A stretch of 34,128 bases of DNA from Acidimicrobiaceae bacterium (GCA_002719335.1 PBHE01000024.1:20937-55064); one strand, 5' to 3'. Shown: positions 16,325 to 24,356, counted from the first letter of the stretch. Made by a program: numbers and translations. The notes: a model not told the origin generated them from the sequence alone.

Positions 16325-16780
16325 TCACACGGGGTCGGAGGTACGAGGGGGGAATGACCCGTATCGGCCCACCCAAAAGCTGGCAAGTCCGAACACGAAC
16401 GTAGGTGCCAAAATTCCAAATGCGAGCTCGGTATAAATCCGCAAACCGGCCGCGGTAAACGCTGCAGCTAGTTGAGTAAGAACCGAGCCAATCAGAACCT
16501 TACGCACGAACGACGGCGAAGATCCTTGAAGTAGGAACAGTCCGCTGATACTTACCTGTTCAACTCGGCTCCGCCTCAGTCCCAACGCGAAGGCAAGAAC
16601 TAGAAGCAATACGCCAAGGCCGAACATTACGACCGAGACGATGACTACAACTACTCCAAATAATTCCGGCCATACGACTCCTCCGAGTAGTACCAGCATC
16701 AAGAAGGCCGTCGATTGCCAAGCGACAGCAATTAGGCGCTTGCCTTTGATGATGTTCTGCGCCGACCCTTCGTCATTCAC
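16325..16780 (-). CDS. four-helix membrane protein of unknown function (151 aa)
   Basis: Polytopic protein with about four hydrophobic helices: roughly residues 19-39, 41-66 (VVVVIVSVVMFGLGVLLLVLAF), 91-111 and 117-137. A basic loop LRRSRVEQVSISGLFLLQGSSP lies in the middle. It begins at ATG 16780 in a 4-nt overlap with the mannosyltransferase stop, so it is translationally coupled to it, and it precedes the SRPBCC gene. A small unknown gene holds a similar place near PimB' in mycobacteria, but I cannot confirm homology. Function unknown; a role with membrane glycolipid synthesis is only a guess from context. Confidence 0.75.
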   Translation of the reverse strand: MNDEGSAQNIIKGKRLIAVAWQSTAFLMLVLLGGVVWPELFGVVVVIVSVVMFGLGVLLLVLAFALGLRRSRVEQVSISGLFLLQGSSPSFVRKVLIGSVLTQLAAAFTAAGLRIYTELAFGILAPTFVFGLASFWVGRYGSFPPRTSDPV

Positions 16781-17889
16781 GACAACGCCCTCTCCAAGCG
16801 TTGCGCTAAGAGGTCATAAGACAGGTCGCTTACGGCTCGATTTCGACTCTCTTTCGACATCCGTTCAGCGACGTCAAGATTTCCCAGGATCGAGCGGATG
16901 GCGTTGGCAACGTTGTCGGAATTGTTCGGTTGCTGAACCACAAGGCCGCTAATCCCATCGATCACCGCCTCAGGAGCGCCACCGGAGAGTCCTGCTATCT
17001 GCGGAACTCCACACGAAGCTGCCTCGAGAAATACAATGCCGAACCCTTCTTGTTCGAGTCCACCCCAACGATTCCGGCACGGCATCGAGAACACATCAGC
17101 AATCCCAAAGACCGATGGAAGATCTGGTTCACTCACGCGACCTAGAAACGTGACTGGGAAATCGAATCGTCGAGCGATTCGCGCCAGTCGCTTTGCGTCG
17201 CGTCCCGAACCTGCGATGACAAGTTGAATGTCGGGAAATTCATCTCGGAGACCAGCCACCGCTTCAATTGTGCGATCGAACCCCTTGCGAGGAATGAGGC
17301 GACTGAGACTGAGGACCAACGGGCCTTCATCCAAACCAAATCGAAGGCGCTGTGCCCGTCGTCTGTCGGCATTTAGGGGCGAAAAACGGACTGGGTCTAC
17401 GCCTGGCGGTACTTCAATTGTTTTTATGGCGTGACCTGCCGACTTAGATGCTTCCGCAGTTGCGTAGCCGCCCGCAGAAATAATGAATTCTGCCCCCCGA
17501 AGAACTCGCCCCAACAGATTGCGGGCCAACGGTAAACGTCGAGGAACAGTCACTTCTGCCCCATGAACTACTACAGCGTATGGCAACCCAAGTGATGGAC
17601 CGAGGTGACCCAAGGGCAAAGCCGGGTCCAGTATCACCAGTTCAGCATCAATCTCCCGTGCGAGGTTTCGGATCCGGGAGGCTAACGCTGGAGTCGGAAA
17701 CAGCACTTTGCGGCTGTCGCGAACAATGCGGTGATTTTGAGTCGAGTCAAAAGAAGCGGACGCCCGATGTTGAGGCGTCAAAATGGTGACTCTGTCTCCA
17801 GGAAGACGACGCCACAACTCCCAAAGATAATTCTGGATGCCACCCACTTTGGGCGGATAATCATTAGTGACCAGCAGATGACGCTTCAT
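16777..17889 (-). CDS. GT4 glycosyltransferase, PimB'-like mannosyltransferase (370 aa)
   Basis: The N-terminus MKRHLLVTNDYPPKVGGIQNYL is the signature of actinobacterial PimB' (GDP-mannose-dependent transfer of the second mannose to phosphatidylinositol monomannoside) and its close relatives. GT-B landmarks follow: VVHGAEVTVP, VPPGVDPVRFSP, LSLSRLIPRKGFDR (donor-site Arg/Lys) and the EX7E motif in EGFGIVFLEAASCG. The frame is open upstream through 18024, but ATG 17889 is the start: it overlaps the queG stop as ATGA and matches the family N-terminus. It acts at the cytoplasmic face of the membrane. With the IMPase-family enzyme it hints at inositol lipids, although another GT4 acceptor remains possible. 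Confidence 0.85.
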   Translation of the reverse strand: MKRHLLVTNDYPPKVGGIQNYLWELWRRLPGDRVTILTPQHRASASFDSTQNHRIVRDSRKVLFPTPALASRIRNLAREIDAELVILDPALPLGHLGPSLGLPYAVVVHGAEVTVPRRLPLARNLLGRVLRGAEFIISAGGYATAEASKSAGHAIKTIEVPPGVDPVRFSPLNADRRRAQRLRFGLDEGPLVLSLSRLIPRKGFDRTIEAVAGLRDEFPDIQLVIAGSGRDAKRLARIARRFDFPVTFLGRVSEPDLPSVFGIADVFSMPCRNRWGGLEQEGFGIVFLEAASCGVPQIAGLSGGAPEAVIDGISGLVVQQPNNSDNVANAIRSILGNLDVAERMSKESRNRAVSDLSYDLLAQRLERALS

Positions 17890-19064
17890 CGAATATCCGG
17901 CGCGGGGGGGATCGCCCAGGCCGCCAATTCCGCGGCGACCCAACCATCGGGATCGTCTCGAAGCAAAGAGCCGCTCAACCGGTTTTCTACGAGGTTTGTT
18001 TTCCCTAACCGACAGGCCGCCCATATAGCGTGACTTCGCACCAAGGGCGATGGCGAATCGAGAGCGGCCTGCAGAACGCGCTCAACTTCTGGTTCGCTTG
18101 AACTTCCGACGTTACCCAATACCACGAGAGCGTTCCGCCGCAAATATTCAGGGCGACGACGCGGAATGTACCAATGGCCATATCTCGCGATCAGTTCTTC
18201 ATCAGAACTGTCAAGTAATTCGACAAGGTCAACGTCTGACTCTCTTTGAGGCGCCGATAAAGCAACCGGCTGTGGTTCCCCATTTTTTGGACACACGACC
18301 TGACAGTCATCGCAACCGTATAGGCGGTTACCGAGTGCTATTCGATGATTTCGGGGAAAGACTCCTTTGGTCTGAAGAAGCCACGCCAGACAGCGGTTCG
18401 CGTCCAGCACCCCAAAGTTGTTGATAGCACCCGTAGGGCATTCAACGCTGCATCGACTACAAGCACCGCACTCGTCAACGACCCGATTCGAATCTTCTTG
18501 AATCGATGCATCTGTGACAACAGAACCTATAACTGTCCACGATCCAAGCTGTGGATGTATGAGCATGGTGTTGCGCCCCAACCATCCAAGCCCCGACTTG
18601 CTGGCGACCGCTCGATCCACAAGCCGGTTGTCATCCATTACTACCAGTGCTTTTGCTCCAGACTCTTCGAGACGAGCAGCGACCGCATTCAAACCTTCTC
18701 GTAGCAACTTGTATTCGTCAGATGACACATAAGCGGCTACGGCTCCAGCGGCGGGAGATGTTCGCTTGTGTGAAGCCTGCCGGTTTCGTTGGATATTCGT
18801 TGATGGAGCCTCGTAACGACGAATACCGACAAGAAGGCTCTGCGCTCCCTCCAGCAGCTGGGAGGGGTCCGTTGCTCGAACCGGGTTCCCGTACGTAAAG
18901 GTCATACCCGCATGAAGTCCAAGGGCTTTTCTCTCTTCAATGGCTCGGCGAGCCTCAATAATTGGTTCAACCCCGGTGACCGCCAAGTCATCTAAGCCAG
19001 CACTTCTGCCAATTTCTTTCAACTCTTCAAATTTGGGACCCCATGCCACAAGATGTTCAGACAT
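17886..19064 (-). CDS. queG: epoxyqueuosine reductase QueG (392 aa)
   Basis: Final step of queuosine synthesis in tRNA: cobalamin- and Fe-S-dependent reduction of epoxyqueuosine. DUF1730 domain at about 45-130; DNRLVDRAVASKSGLGWLG (144-162) includes the catalytic-region Asp; NTMLIHPQLGSW follows. Two 4Fe-4S clusters: C199, C202, C205, C209 (CGACSRCSVECP), and C251, C254, C258 (CDDCQVVCP) with C225 nearby. A C-terminal HEAT-like part (about 305-392) extends to the end, as in bacterial QueG. ATG 19064 starts it; the 3' end overlaps the GT4 gene by 4 nt. No other queuosine genes are in view. Confidence 0.93.
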   Translation of the reverse strand: MSEHLVAWGPKFEELKEIGRSAGLDDLAVTGVEPIIEARRAIEERKALGLHAGMTFTYGNPVRATDPSQLLEGAQSLLVGIRRYEAPSTNIQRNRQASHKRTSPAAGAVAAYVSSDEYKLLREGLNAVAARLEESGAKALVVMDDNRLVDRAVASKSGLGWLGRNTMLIHPQLGSWTVIGSVVTDASIQEDSNRVVDECGACSRCSVECPTGAINNFGVLDANRCLAWLLQTKGVFPRNHRIALGNRLYGCDDCQVVCPKNGEPQPVALSAPQRESDVDLVELLDSSDEELIARYGHWYIPRRRPEYLRRNALVVLGNVGSSSEPEVERVLQAALDSPSPLVRSHAIWAACRLGKTNLVENRLSGSLLRDDPDGWVAAELAAWAIPPAPDIR

Positions 19065-19114
19065 AAACCCATCACCGCGTTGCTGACGCTAATCAGAAGT
19101 ATCTCCTGGAAAAG

Positions 19115-19375
19115 TTACCGCCCAGATTCATATTCAGCAGACTTACGCAGCTTCAACTGCGGCACCAGGCCAGCTTGACCAAGTAAGCGTAGGGTTTTGA
19201 CTTCAGATAATTCAATCACTACTGAGCCGCCGTCAGATCTGCACAAATATGTGACTAGACAGTCATTACATATATCGGTGCCGCTTAGCTCACACAGATC
19301 ACAATCGATGATCATTGGATCTTCTGCAACGGAGACGGTCTTTGGGAAGTCGTCGGGAATGCCGTCATTAATCAT
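19115..19375 (-). CDS. small four-cysteine protein, putative metal-binding (86 aa)
   Basis: Conserved-looking short actinobacterial protein of unknown function. The motif IDCDLCELSGTDICNDCLV (23-41) gives two CxxC pairs nine residues apart, suggesting a zinc or Fe site. The C-terminal half, VELSEVKTLRLLGQAGLVP-like, is a helix ending in a short basic tail. From memory, similar proteins with a CDxC..GxxCxDCVVT core are widespread in actinobacteria. ATG 19375 has GGGAGGA 9 nt upstream, a strong Shine-Dalgarno. Divergent from the Ser/Thr kinase across a 116-nt gap (19376-19491) and upstream of queG by 50 nt. Confidence 0.8.
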   Translation of the reverse strand: MINDGIPDDFPKTVSVAEDPMIIDCDLCELSGTDICNDCLVTYLCRSDGGSVVIELSEVKTLRLLGQAGLVPQLKLRKSAEYESGR

Positions 19376-19491
19376 TGGTCGCTGTCCTCCCTATCACTAG
19401 CAAGGCACGGTAAAACAGGGGTGAGACAGTTCACGCTCGTAAGGTCAGACGACAGCGACACGAAAGATACGCTTCCATCCGGGGACAAAAA

Positions 19492-20370
19492 ATGTTCGGC
19501 GACGATGCAGACATTTGGGTGGGCCGACAATATGGCCCTTACAGCATCACTGAACTCCTTGGTCGCGGCACCGTCGCTCATGTGTATCGAGCCGGATTAC
19601 GCGACGGAAGCGAAGTCGCTCTCAAAGTTCTAACCCCTTTCGCCGAAGCTCGAGGAGAGATTCGCGCCTTGTTCGAGCAAGAGTTCGAACTGATGGCTCG
19701 CATCGAACATCCCAACGTTTTGAAGGTAATGCAGGCTGGCGTGATCGCTGGCACTCACTACATAGAAATTGAACCTGTCGAAGGCGAGACCGTTTGGGAT
19801 CGTGTTCAGTCCCAAAAGACAATCGGGTTGAGCGACGCAATCGCGATAATTCAGCAAATGTGCTCAGCGCTCGATCAAGTACATCAACGCCGCATCGTGC
19901 ACCGCGATGTCAAGCCGTCGAACATCATGTTGGACGAGAAACACGGCCGCGCCGTTCTTTTTGATTTTGGCCTCGCTCACGACCTGGATGGGCCACGCCC
20001 GCCTGAGGGTCGGGTTTTCGGATCTCCAATGTTCCTTGCTCCAGAGCAGGCCCTTGGAAATTCAGTGGACGGACGAACCGACCTTTATGGCTTGGGGGTT
20101 ACCCTTTACCGGTTGGTAGTAGGTGCAGTTCCTTTCTACGGTGAGCGTAACGAGCTTCTCCATGCGCACGTAAAGCTCTCTCCGCCTGACCCCCGCGACG
20201 CTGGTGTAGCAGATGACCTGTCGGAGATCGTCCTGCGAGCGATGTCAAAAGACCCCGAGCTTCGGTTTCAAAGCGGAGCAGACTTTGCGGCTGCACTGGC
20301 AACTGTTGAAACGCCGCCCGCTAGCGTTCGAAAACGCGGGCTTTTGAGGCGTATCGCTGGTCCGTCATAA
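19492..20370 (+). CDS. soluble Hanks-type Ser/Thr protein kinase (292 aa)
   Basis: Eukaryote-like protein kinase. Gly-rich loop LLGRGTVAHVYRA (22-34), ATP lysine K45 in VALKVL, catalytic loop HRDVKPSN (137-144, D139), DFG at 158-160, GSPMFLAPEQ (177-186) in the activation/P+1 segment and DLYGLGVTLYRLVVG. All catalytic residues are present. Unlike PknB, the protein ends at a short basic tail (RKRGLLRR) about 20 residues past the kinase fold: there is no membrane helix and no PASTA or other sensor domain, so the signal must come from a partner. ATG 19492 has GGGGA 7 nt upstream. Its substrate is unknown. Confidence 0.92.
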   Translation: MFGDDADIWVGRQYGPYSITELLGRGTVAHVYRAGLRDGSEVALKVLTPFAEARGEIRALFEQEFELMARIEHPNVLKVMQAGVIAGTHYIEIEPVEGETVWDRVQSQKTIGLSDAIAIIQQMCSALDQVHQRRIVHRDVKPSNIMLDEKHGRAVLFDFGLAHDLDGPRPPEGRVFGSPMFLAPEQALGNSVDGRTDLYGLGVTLYRLVVGAVPFYGERNELLHAHVKLSPPDPRDAGVADDLSEIVLRAMSKDPELRFQSGADFAAALATVETPPASVRKRGLLRRIAGPS

Positions 20371-20404
20371 ACATCGACGCATCCTGACAGCGGAAACACT
20401 CTAT

Positions 20405-20418
20405 CGAACACTTGTTCG
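20405..20418 (+). promoter_or_regulatory. LexA (SOS) box, CGAAC-N4-GTTCG
   Basis: The sequence CGAACACTTGTTCG is a perfect palindromic match to the Gram-positive/actinobacterial LexA operator (CGAAC-N4-GTTCG). It lies 1 nt upstream of a TATATT -10 element and 14 nt upstream of the GTG start of the DEDD/GIY-YIG nuclease, where bound LexA would block RNA polymerase. No other perfect copy was noticed in the window. Confidence 0.8.
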
Positions 20419-20419
20419 C

Positions 20420-20425
20420 TATATT
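20420..20425 (+). promoter_or_regulatory. -10 element (TATATT) for the DEDD/GIY-YIG nuclease
   Basis: TATATT fits TANNNT well and ends 7 nt before GTG 20433; no Shine-Dalgarno is present, so the transcript is probably leaderless. The LexA box directly upstream fills the spacer region. No clear -35 is seen near 20397-20402. Confidence 0.6.
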
Positions 20426-20432
20426 CGTGTAT

Positions 20433-22073
20433 GTGTTCCAGCAATCGCTAGATGACCTCGGTACTCCCCTTTACGAAGTTACGTTTTGCGTGCTTGATTT
20501 TGAAACAACAGGCGGACGTCGCGACAGCGACATGATCACCGAAGTTGGTGCCGTCAAATATCGGTGTGGCGAGCAACTCGGGACATTCCAGACACTCGTA
20601 GATCCGGGGAGAGCCATCCCTCCCGAAATTACGGTGATAACCGGAATAACAAGCGCGATGGTTTGCCGTGCTCCAAAAATCAGCCATGTCCTACCAACCC
20701 TTTTAGAGTTCGTCGGAAATTCGGTCATTGTCGGGCATAACGTCGGCTTTGACCTCGCGTTCCTAAATGCGGCTTTGCGACGCTCAGGCAGAGATCATTG
20801 GGCAGGTTCTAGCGTCGACACTCTCGCCCTAGCTCGCCGTTTGATTCGCGACGAGGTTCCGAATCATAAGCTCGGAACCTTGGCGAAATATTTTCGGCTA
20901 GCTAACCGACCAAGCCATCGCGCCCTCGACGACGCTCAAGCAACCGCCGACCTGCTTCACCTCCTTTTGGAGCGAGCATCCGCCTTAGGAGTGTTGGGAC
21001 TCGACGACCTCCAGCAACTTCCAAAAATTCAACGTCACCCTCAAGCCACGAAGCTGCGTCTGACTGAAGATCTTCCGCGTTCTCCTGGGGTGTATCGATT
21101 TGTCGACCGACGAGGAGAAGTGCTGTATGTCGGTAAAGCGACGAACCTTCGGGCACGCGTTCGATCATATTTTTCAAGCGATCGGCGACGCAAAGTAGAT
21201 CAACTGCTTCGCGAAACTCAACGTATTGACCACACGGTGTGTCGTTCCTCGCTGCAAGCCGAGGTGCTGGAAGTTCGTCTTATCCATCAACTTCGACCGC
21301 GGTTTAATCGCCGATCAAAGAATTGGTCGAAATACGCTTATGTGAAACTCACGTTGGGAGAGCCTTTTCCTCGGCTATCTATCGTCGGCGAATGCCGCGA
21401 CGATGGAGCGTTCTACCTTGGTCCAGTTTCATCTCGCCGAACCGCCAAAGAGATCATCTATGCCATAGAAAGCGTGATGCCTTTGCGGCGCTGTACCCAG
21501 CGAGTGACTCGACGAAATGTTGTAGGACCATGCGTCGCCGCCCAAATTGGGACGAGTGTTTGTCCCTGTTCTGGAGAGGTAAGCGAGGAGTCGTACAACG
21601 CGATCGTCGAAGATGTTTTATCTGCCCTAAAGATCCACCCCGAGAGACTCCTTGGACCTCTTCGAGACCGAATGATTGATCTTGCCGGCCAACAGCGTTT
21701 CGAGGAAGCAGCGGAAACGCGCCGACGCGCATCGGCGTTGTCGACCGCTCTTCGGCGCAGATATCAGCTCGACAGCATTCGTTCCAGCGGGCGTCTTGTC
21801 GTGGAAATGCCTGGAGGCGGAATTACTACCCTGGAGAGGGGCCGTCTTGCAGAAGAGTGGGCTGAACACGCGGGAAGCGGTGCATCTCATTGTCACTTGG
21901 CAGACGTCGCCAGTAAAAACGAGGTGGACGAACTTTGGTGCGTAGCTAACTGGCTAAACAGCGAAGCCGACAAGTTACGCCTTGTGCATTGTGATCGACC
22001 ACTGTCATCTCGGTATCCCTGCCTTGATGACTTCCAAACGCGTAACAATTCAACGGCAAGGCAAGTTTCCTAG
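20433..22073 (+). CDS. DEDD exonuclease fused to UvrC-like GIY-YIG region (546 aa)
   Basis: Composite DNA repair nuclease. The N-terminal DnaQ-like exonuclease (about 15-185) has D22 and E24 in VLDFETTG, the ExoII motif GHNVGFDLAFL and the ExoIII motif HRALDDAQATADLL, so DEDDh. A GIY-YIG domain follows at about 218-295 (SPGVYRFVDRRGEVLYVGKA, then NLRARVRSYF), with the UvrC-like central part and a UVR-like helix pair (LAGQQRFEEAAETRRRA). It lacks the UvrC C-terminal endonuclease and HhH domains. The same fusion beside trpD is known in mycobacteria (Rv2191/Rv2192c). GTG 20433 is preferred over TTG 20412, which lies inside the LexA box. Expected to be DNA-damage inducible. Confidence 0.9.
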   Translation: MFQQSLDDLGTPLYEVTFCVLDFETTGGRRDSDMITEVGAVKYRCGEQLGTFQTLVDPGRAIPPEITVITGITSAMVCRAPKISHVLPTLLEFVGNSVIVGHNVGFDLAFLNAALRRSGRDHWAGSSVDTLALARRLIRDEVPNHKLGTLAKYFRLANRPSHRALDDAQATADLLHLLLERASALGVLGLDDLQQLPKIQRHPQATKLRLTEDLPRSPGVYRFVDRRGEVLYVGKATNLRARVRSYFSSDRRRKVDQLLRETQRIDHTVCRSSLQAEVLEVRLIHQLRPRFNRRSKNWSKYAYVKLTLGEPFPRLSIVGECRDDGAFYLGPVSSRRTAKEIIYAIESVMPLRRCTQRVTRRNVVGPCVAAQIGTSVCPCSGEVSEESYNAIVEDVLSALKIHPERLLGPLRDRMIDLAGQQRFEEAAETRRRASALSTALRRRYQLDSIRSSGRLVVEMPGGGITTLERGRLAEEWAEHAGSGASHCHLADVASKNEVDELWCVANWLNSEADKLRLVHCDRPLSSRYPCLDDFQTRNNSTARQVS

Positions 22074-22077
22074 GTCT

Positions 22078-22338
22078 TCAAGTGATCGGACGGCGACCCA
22101 AAAATTGCACGCCGTGACCGTACCTCTCAACCAGTTCTAGCTCGTCAACGTCGTACACCATGGTCCAACGTCGGTCATTGTCTTCGAATTTCACTGCAGC
22201 CATAACAAATCGGTTTCCCGGTTGGACAGCAACCACCGTCCCGATTTCACCTAATAAATGTTGGCGGCTCTCATCTGAAGTGGCGGTCAAGCGAACAACG
22301 TCCCCGACCCCAAAGGGTAGAGCCTGGCCAATAACCAT
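22078..22338 (-). CDS. small SH3/KOW-like hypothetical protein (86 aa)
   Basis: Short beta-rich protein. FGVGDVVRLTA, then GEIGTVVAVQPGNRFVMAAVKFED, resembles the barrel seen in KOW or DUF-type small binding proteins; the C-terminal half WTMVYDVDELELVER continues in beta strands. No catalytic residues, signal or membrane segment. ATG 22338 lies 2 nt after the trpD stop, so it is probably translated from the trpD message. It is convergent with the nuclease gene, with 4 nt between stop codons. Function unknown. Confidence 0.7.
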   Translation of the reverse strand: MVIGQALPFGVGDVVRLTATSDESRQHLLGEIGTVVAVQPGNRFVMAAVKFEDNDRRWTMVYDVDELELVERYGHGVQFLGRRPIT

Positions 22339-22340
22339 GG

Positions 22341-23426
22341 TTAGCCAGCGATCTCGTTGCTTAAGTCAACGACAGCGACAATTTGGCCAGCCGCACGGCC
22401 ATTCGTCATCGCTTCTTTTGCTGCGTCGACACCTGAGGCAAGATCATCAACAACCCCAGCAACAAGAAGGCCCGCAGCGGCATTGATCGCTACGATGTCC
22501 GCTCGTGGACCAGTGTCGGTTCCCGAGAAGAGTTCGTGCATGATCCGGACATTTTCTTCAGGGCTCCCTCCTTGAATTTCAGCTCTGTTGGCTCGACGAA
22601 TACCCACTGATTCGGGATCAAATTCAGTGTCGCTGATCACCTCACCGTCACGAACCTCATAGATACGAGTCAAGTCGGTCGTGGTGATTTCATCAAGACG
22701 GTCACCCCCATGGACAACTAACGCGTGTTCACTACCTCGCGCCGCGAGGACCCCCGCAACCCTAGGTGCCATCGTAGGGTCGCTAACTCCCACGACCTGA
22801 CGGCGCACACCTCCCGGGTGTGACAGCGGGCCGAGAAAGTTGAAGGTCGTTGGAACCCCAAGTTCAGAGCGAACAGGACCCACGTATCTCATCGCGGGGT
22901 GAAATGTCTTGGCGAAAGCGAAGCCAAGGCCGATCTCATTCACACAACGAGTTACCCCTTCGCCGTCCAATTCAATCGCAAGACCCAATGCTGTCAATGT
23001 GTCGAATGATCCGCTGCTCGATGACGCCGCTACTGAACCGTGTTTACAGACAGCAGCTCCAGCAGCTGAAGCAACAAAACACGCCATGGTCGAAACACTC
23101 AGCGCGTGTCTCCGTCGAGAAGGGGCTCCCCCGCTTCCAACAATGTCGATTGTTCCTTCGGGCAAGTCCAAGGGTGCCGCAGCGTCCATCATCGCTTCTA
23201 CGAGGCCAGTAAGTTCCAGCACTGACCCCCCCTTCATCCCTAACGCAATGATGAAACCTGCTACCTGCGCATCAGAAGCTTCTCCGCGGAGTATCGAACC
23301 AAGAGCCGCACGAGAGGCATCTGGGGTCAAGTCAACTCCTGCTACTAAGTCGCTAAGAACACCCGACCAACCGCCGTACGCATCTAACGTCTCATCGACC
23401 TCTACGGCATTCTTGTCTTTGCTCAC
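22341..23426 (-). CDS. trpD: anthranilate phosphoribosyltransferase-like protein (361 aa), divergent PRPP loop
   Basis: TrpD transfers phosphoribose from PRPP to anthranilate in tryptophan synthesis. The overall fold is clear: an N-terminal helical domain with RGEASDAQVAGFIIALGMKG (48-67), HPAMRYVGPVRSELGVPTTFNFLGPL, the Mg-binding pair in RLDEITTT, and AAAGLLVAG. The PRPP loop is unusual: VGSGGAPSRRRHALSVST (96-113) replaces the canonical GTGGD...NxST, losing the Asp and gaining three residues, and KHGSVAASSSSGSFD (128-142) replaces KHGNR.SSKSGSAD. It could be a TrpD with altered kinetics or a TrpD2-type paralogue with another substrate. No other trp gene is nearby; the position next to the DEDD nuclease matches mycobacterial trpD. 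Confidence 0.85.
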   Translation of the reverse strand: MSKDKNAVEVDETLDAYGGWSGVLSDLVAGVDLTPDASRAALGSILRGEASDAQVAGFIIALGMKGGSVLELTGLVEAMMDAAAPLDLPEGTIDIVGSGGAPSRRRHALSVSTMACFVASAAGAAVCKHGSVAASSSSGSFDTLTALGLAIELDGEGVTRCVNEIGLGFAFAKTFHPAMRYVGPVRSELGVPTTFNFLGPLSHPGGVRRQVVGVSDPTMAPRVAGVLAARGSEHALVVHGGDRLDEITTTDLTRIYEVRDGEVISDTEFDPESVGIRRANRAEIQGGSPEENVRIMHELFSGTDTGPRADIVAINAAAGLLVAGVVDDLASGVDAAKEAMTNGRAAGQIVAVVDLSNEIAG

Positions 23427-23455
23427 TGTTCGGACTCTATCGTCCAGTTGTTTCG

Positions 23456-23824
23456 TCAGTTTCGCGAACCGAGTTCACGTTGGGAGCGCTGTCGAGCCGC
23501 AGCGCGCCGGCGACGGCGAACAATGCTCCGCCGTTCGCGTTGGGTCGCTCCACCCCAGACGCCTTCTTTTTCGCGTACTGCTATTGCATATTCGAGGCAC
23601 GGTTGCGCTACCGGACAGTGATCGCAAATCTTCTTCGCTACCTCGGCGTTGTCATCTTCGTCATCTGGAAAAAAAATCGAAGCATCAATCCCGCGACACG
23701 CTGCTACTTGCTGCCATCCCTTAGAACCTGGTGCGAATGGGAGCGAACTCTGATGGACGCCGCCGATCGCGGAGCCATGATTCAAATGCAAGACTGTGGT
23801 GTGGACTGGTTCGCTGATACTCAT
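23456..23824 (-). CDS. WhiB-family Fe-S transcriptional regulator (122 aa)
   Basis: Actinobacteria-specific Fe-S protein that binds the housekeeping sigma factor. Four cluster ligands are visible: C43, C67, C70 and C76 (C...CDHCPVAQPC), followed by the turn motif GVWGG (88-92) and a basic C-terminal DNA-contact tail of consecutive Arg (about 102-115). About 35 N-terminal residues precede the domain. ATG 23824 begins it. The pattern is closest to WhiB1/WhiB2-like short members; the subgroup cannot be fixed by eye. Divergent from the membrane protein gene at 23907 across 82 nt. Confidence 0.93.
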   Translation of the reverse strand: MSISEPVHTTVLHLNHGSAIGGVHQSSLPFAPGSKGWQQVAACRGIDASIFFPDDEDDNAEVAKKICDHCPVAQPCLEYAIAVREKEGVWGGATQRERRSIVRRRRRAAARQRSQRELGSRN

Positions 23825-23906
23825 CTCAATCAGGATTCTGTCCCATCCGTCCTCGGGTTGTCCACACTAATTAAGCGTTCGGTGATCTGCTGAAAGGAAA
23901 AGTGCA

Positions 23907-24320
23907 TTGCGGGAAGATTTTTTGTTCTTCGGTCAGCGAATTAACCGCAATTCGTGGCTAACTGGTGCTTTTTTCTCACTGTTAGTAGTACTAATAATTG
24001 GGCTGGTCATCGGAAACTTGGTAGAGGAGGACACCGAAAGTTCTCTTCTGGTGACAGCAGCACTTTCGATTGGCCTAATACTCGGTGGGTTCATAGCCGC
24101 ATGGCAGGCACCGCGGGCGCACATTGCCCACGGAGTGCTCACCGCCAGCCCGGCCTTGCTGTTGGCAGTAATCGCTCAGTGCGTCAGATCGGCACGCGGA
24201 GTTCGTTCGGTGTCTTGGCTGAGTCTGATATTCGTAGGTTTATTGGCAGTCTCTCTTGCCACTCTCGGTGGAGTGCTAGGCGGCCGTTGGACTCCCAAAC
24301 GCAGATCGCTATTTGAGTAA
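23907..24320 (+). CDS. four-helix membrane protein of unknown function (137 aa)
   Basis: Polytopic small membrane protein: hydrophobic helices at about 17-36 (LTGAFFSLLVVLIIGLVIG), 47-66, 76-92 and 103-124. The second and third resemble the glycine-rich pattern GLILGGFIAAWQAPRAHIAHGVLTA seen in TIGR04086-like or DUF-type small membrane proteins. TTG 23907 has AGGA 8 nt upstream. It lies just upstream of the RNase P RNA gene with 47 nt between. Function unknown. Confidence 0.75.
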   Translation: MREDFLFFGQRINRNSWLTGAFFSLLVVLIIGLVIGNLVEEDTESSLLVTAALSIGLILGGFIAAWQAPRAHIAHGVLTASPALLLAVIAQCVRSARGVRSVSWLSLIFVGLLAVSLATLGGVLGGRWTPKRRSLFE

Positions 24321-24356
24321 ACAGAACCTTCTCGAGTCAGTTCCCCTGGTCGGCGA

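Noticed and set aside
17890-18024. Longer start for the PimB'-like transferase.
   Set aside because: The added basic residues are antisense-like overlap with queG; MKRHLLVTNDYPP is the family N-terminus and has an ATGA overlap.
19372-19581. Minus-strand 69-aa reading frame ahead of the four-cysteine gene.
   Set aside because: It runs antisense into the kinase start, and the small gene already has its own strong SD.
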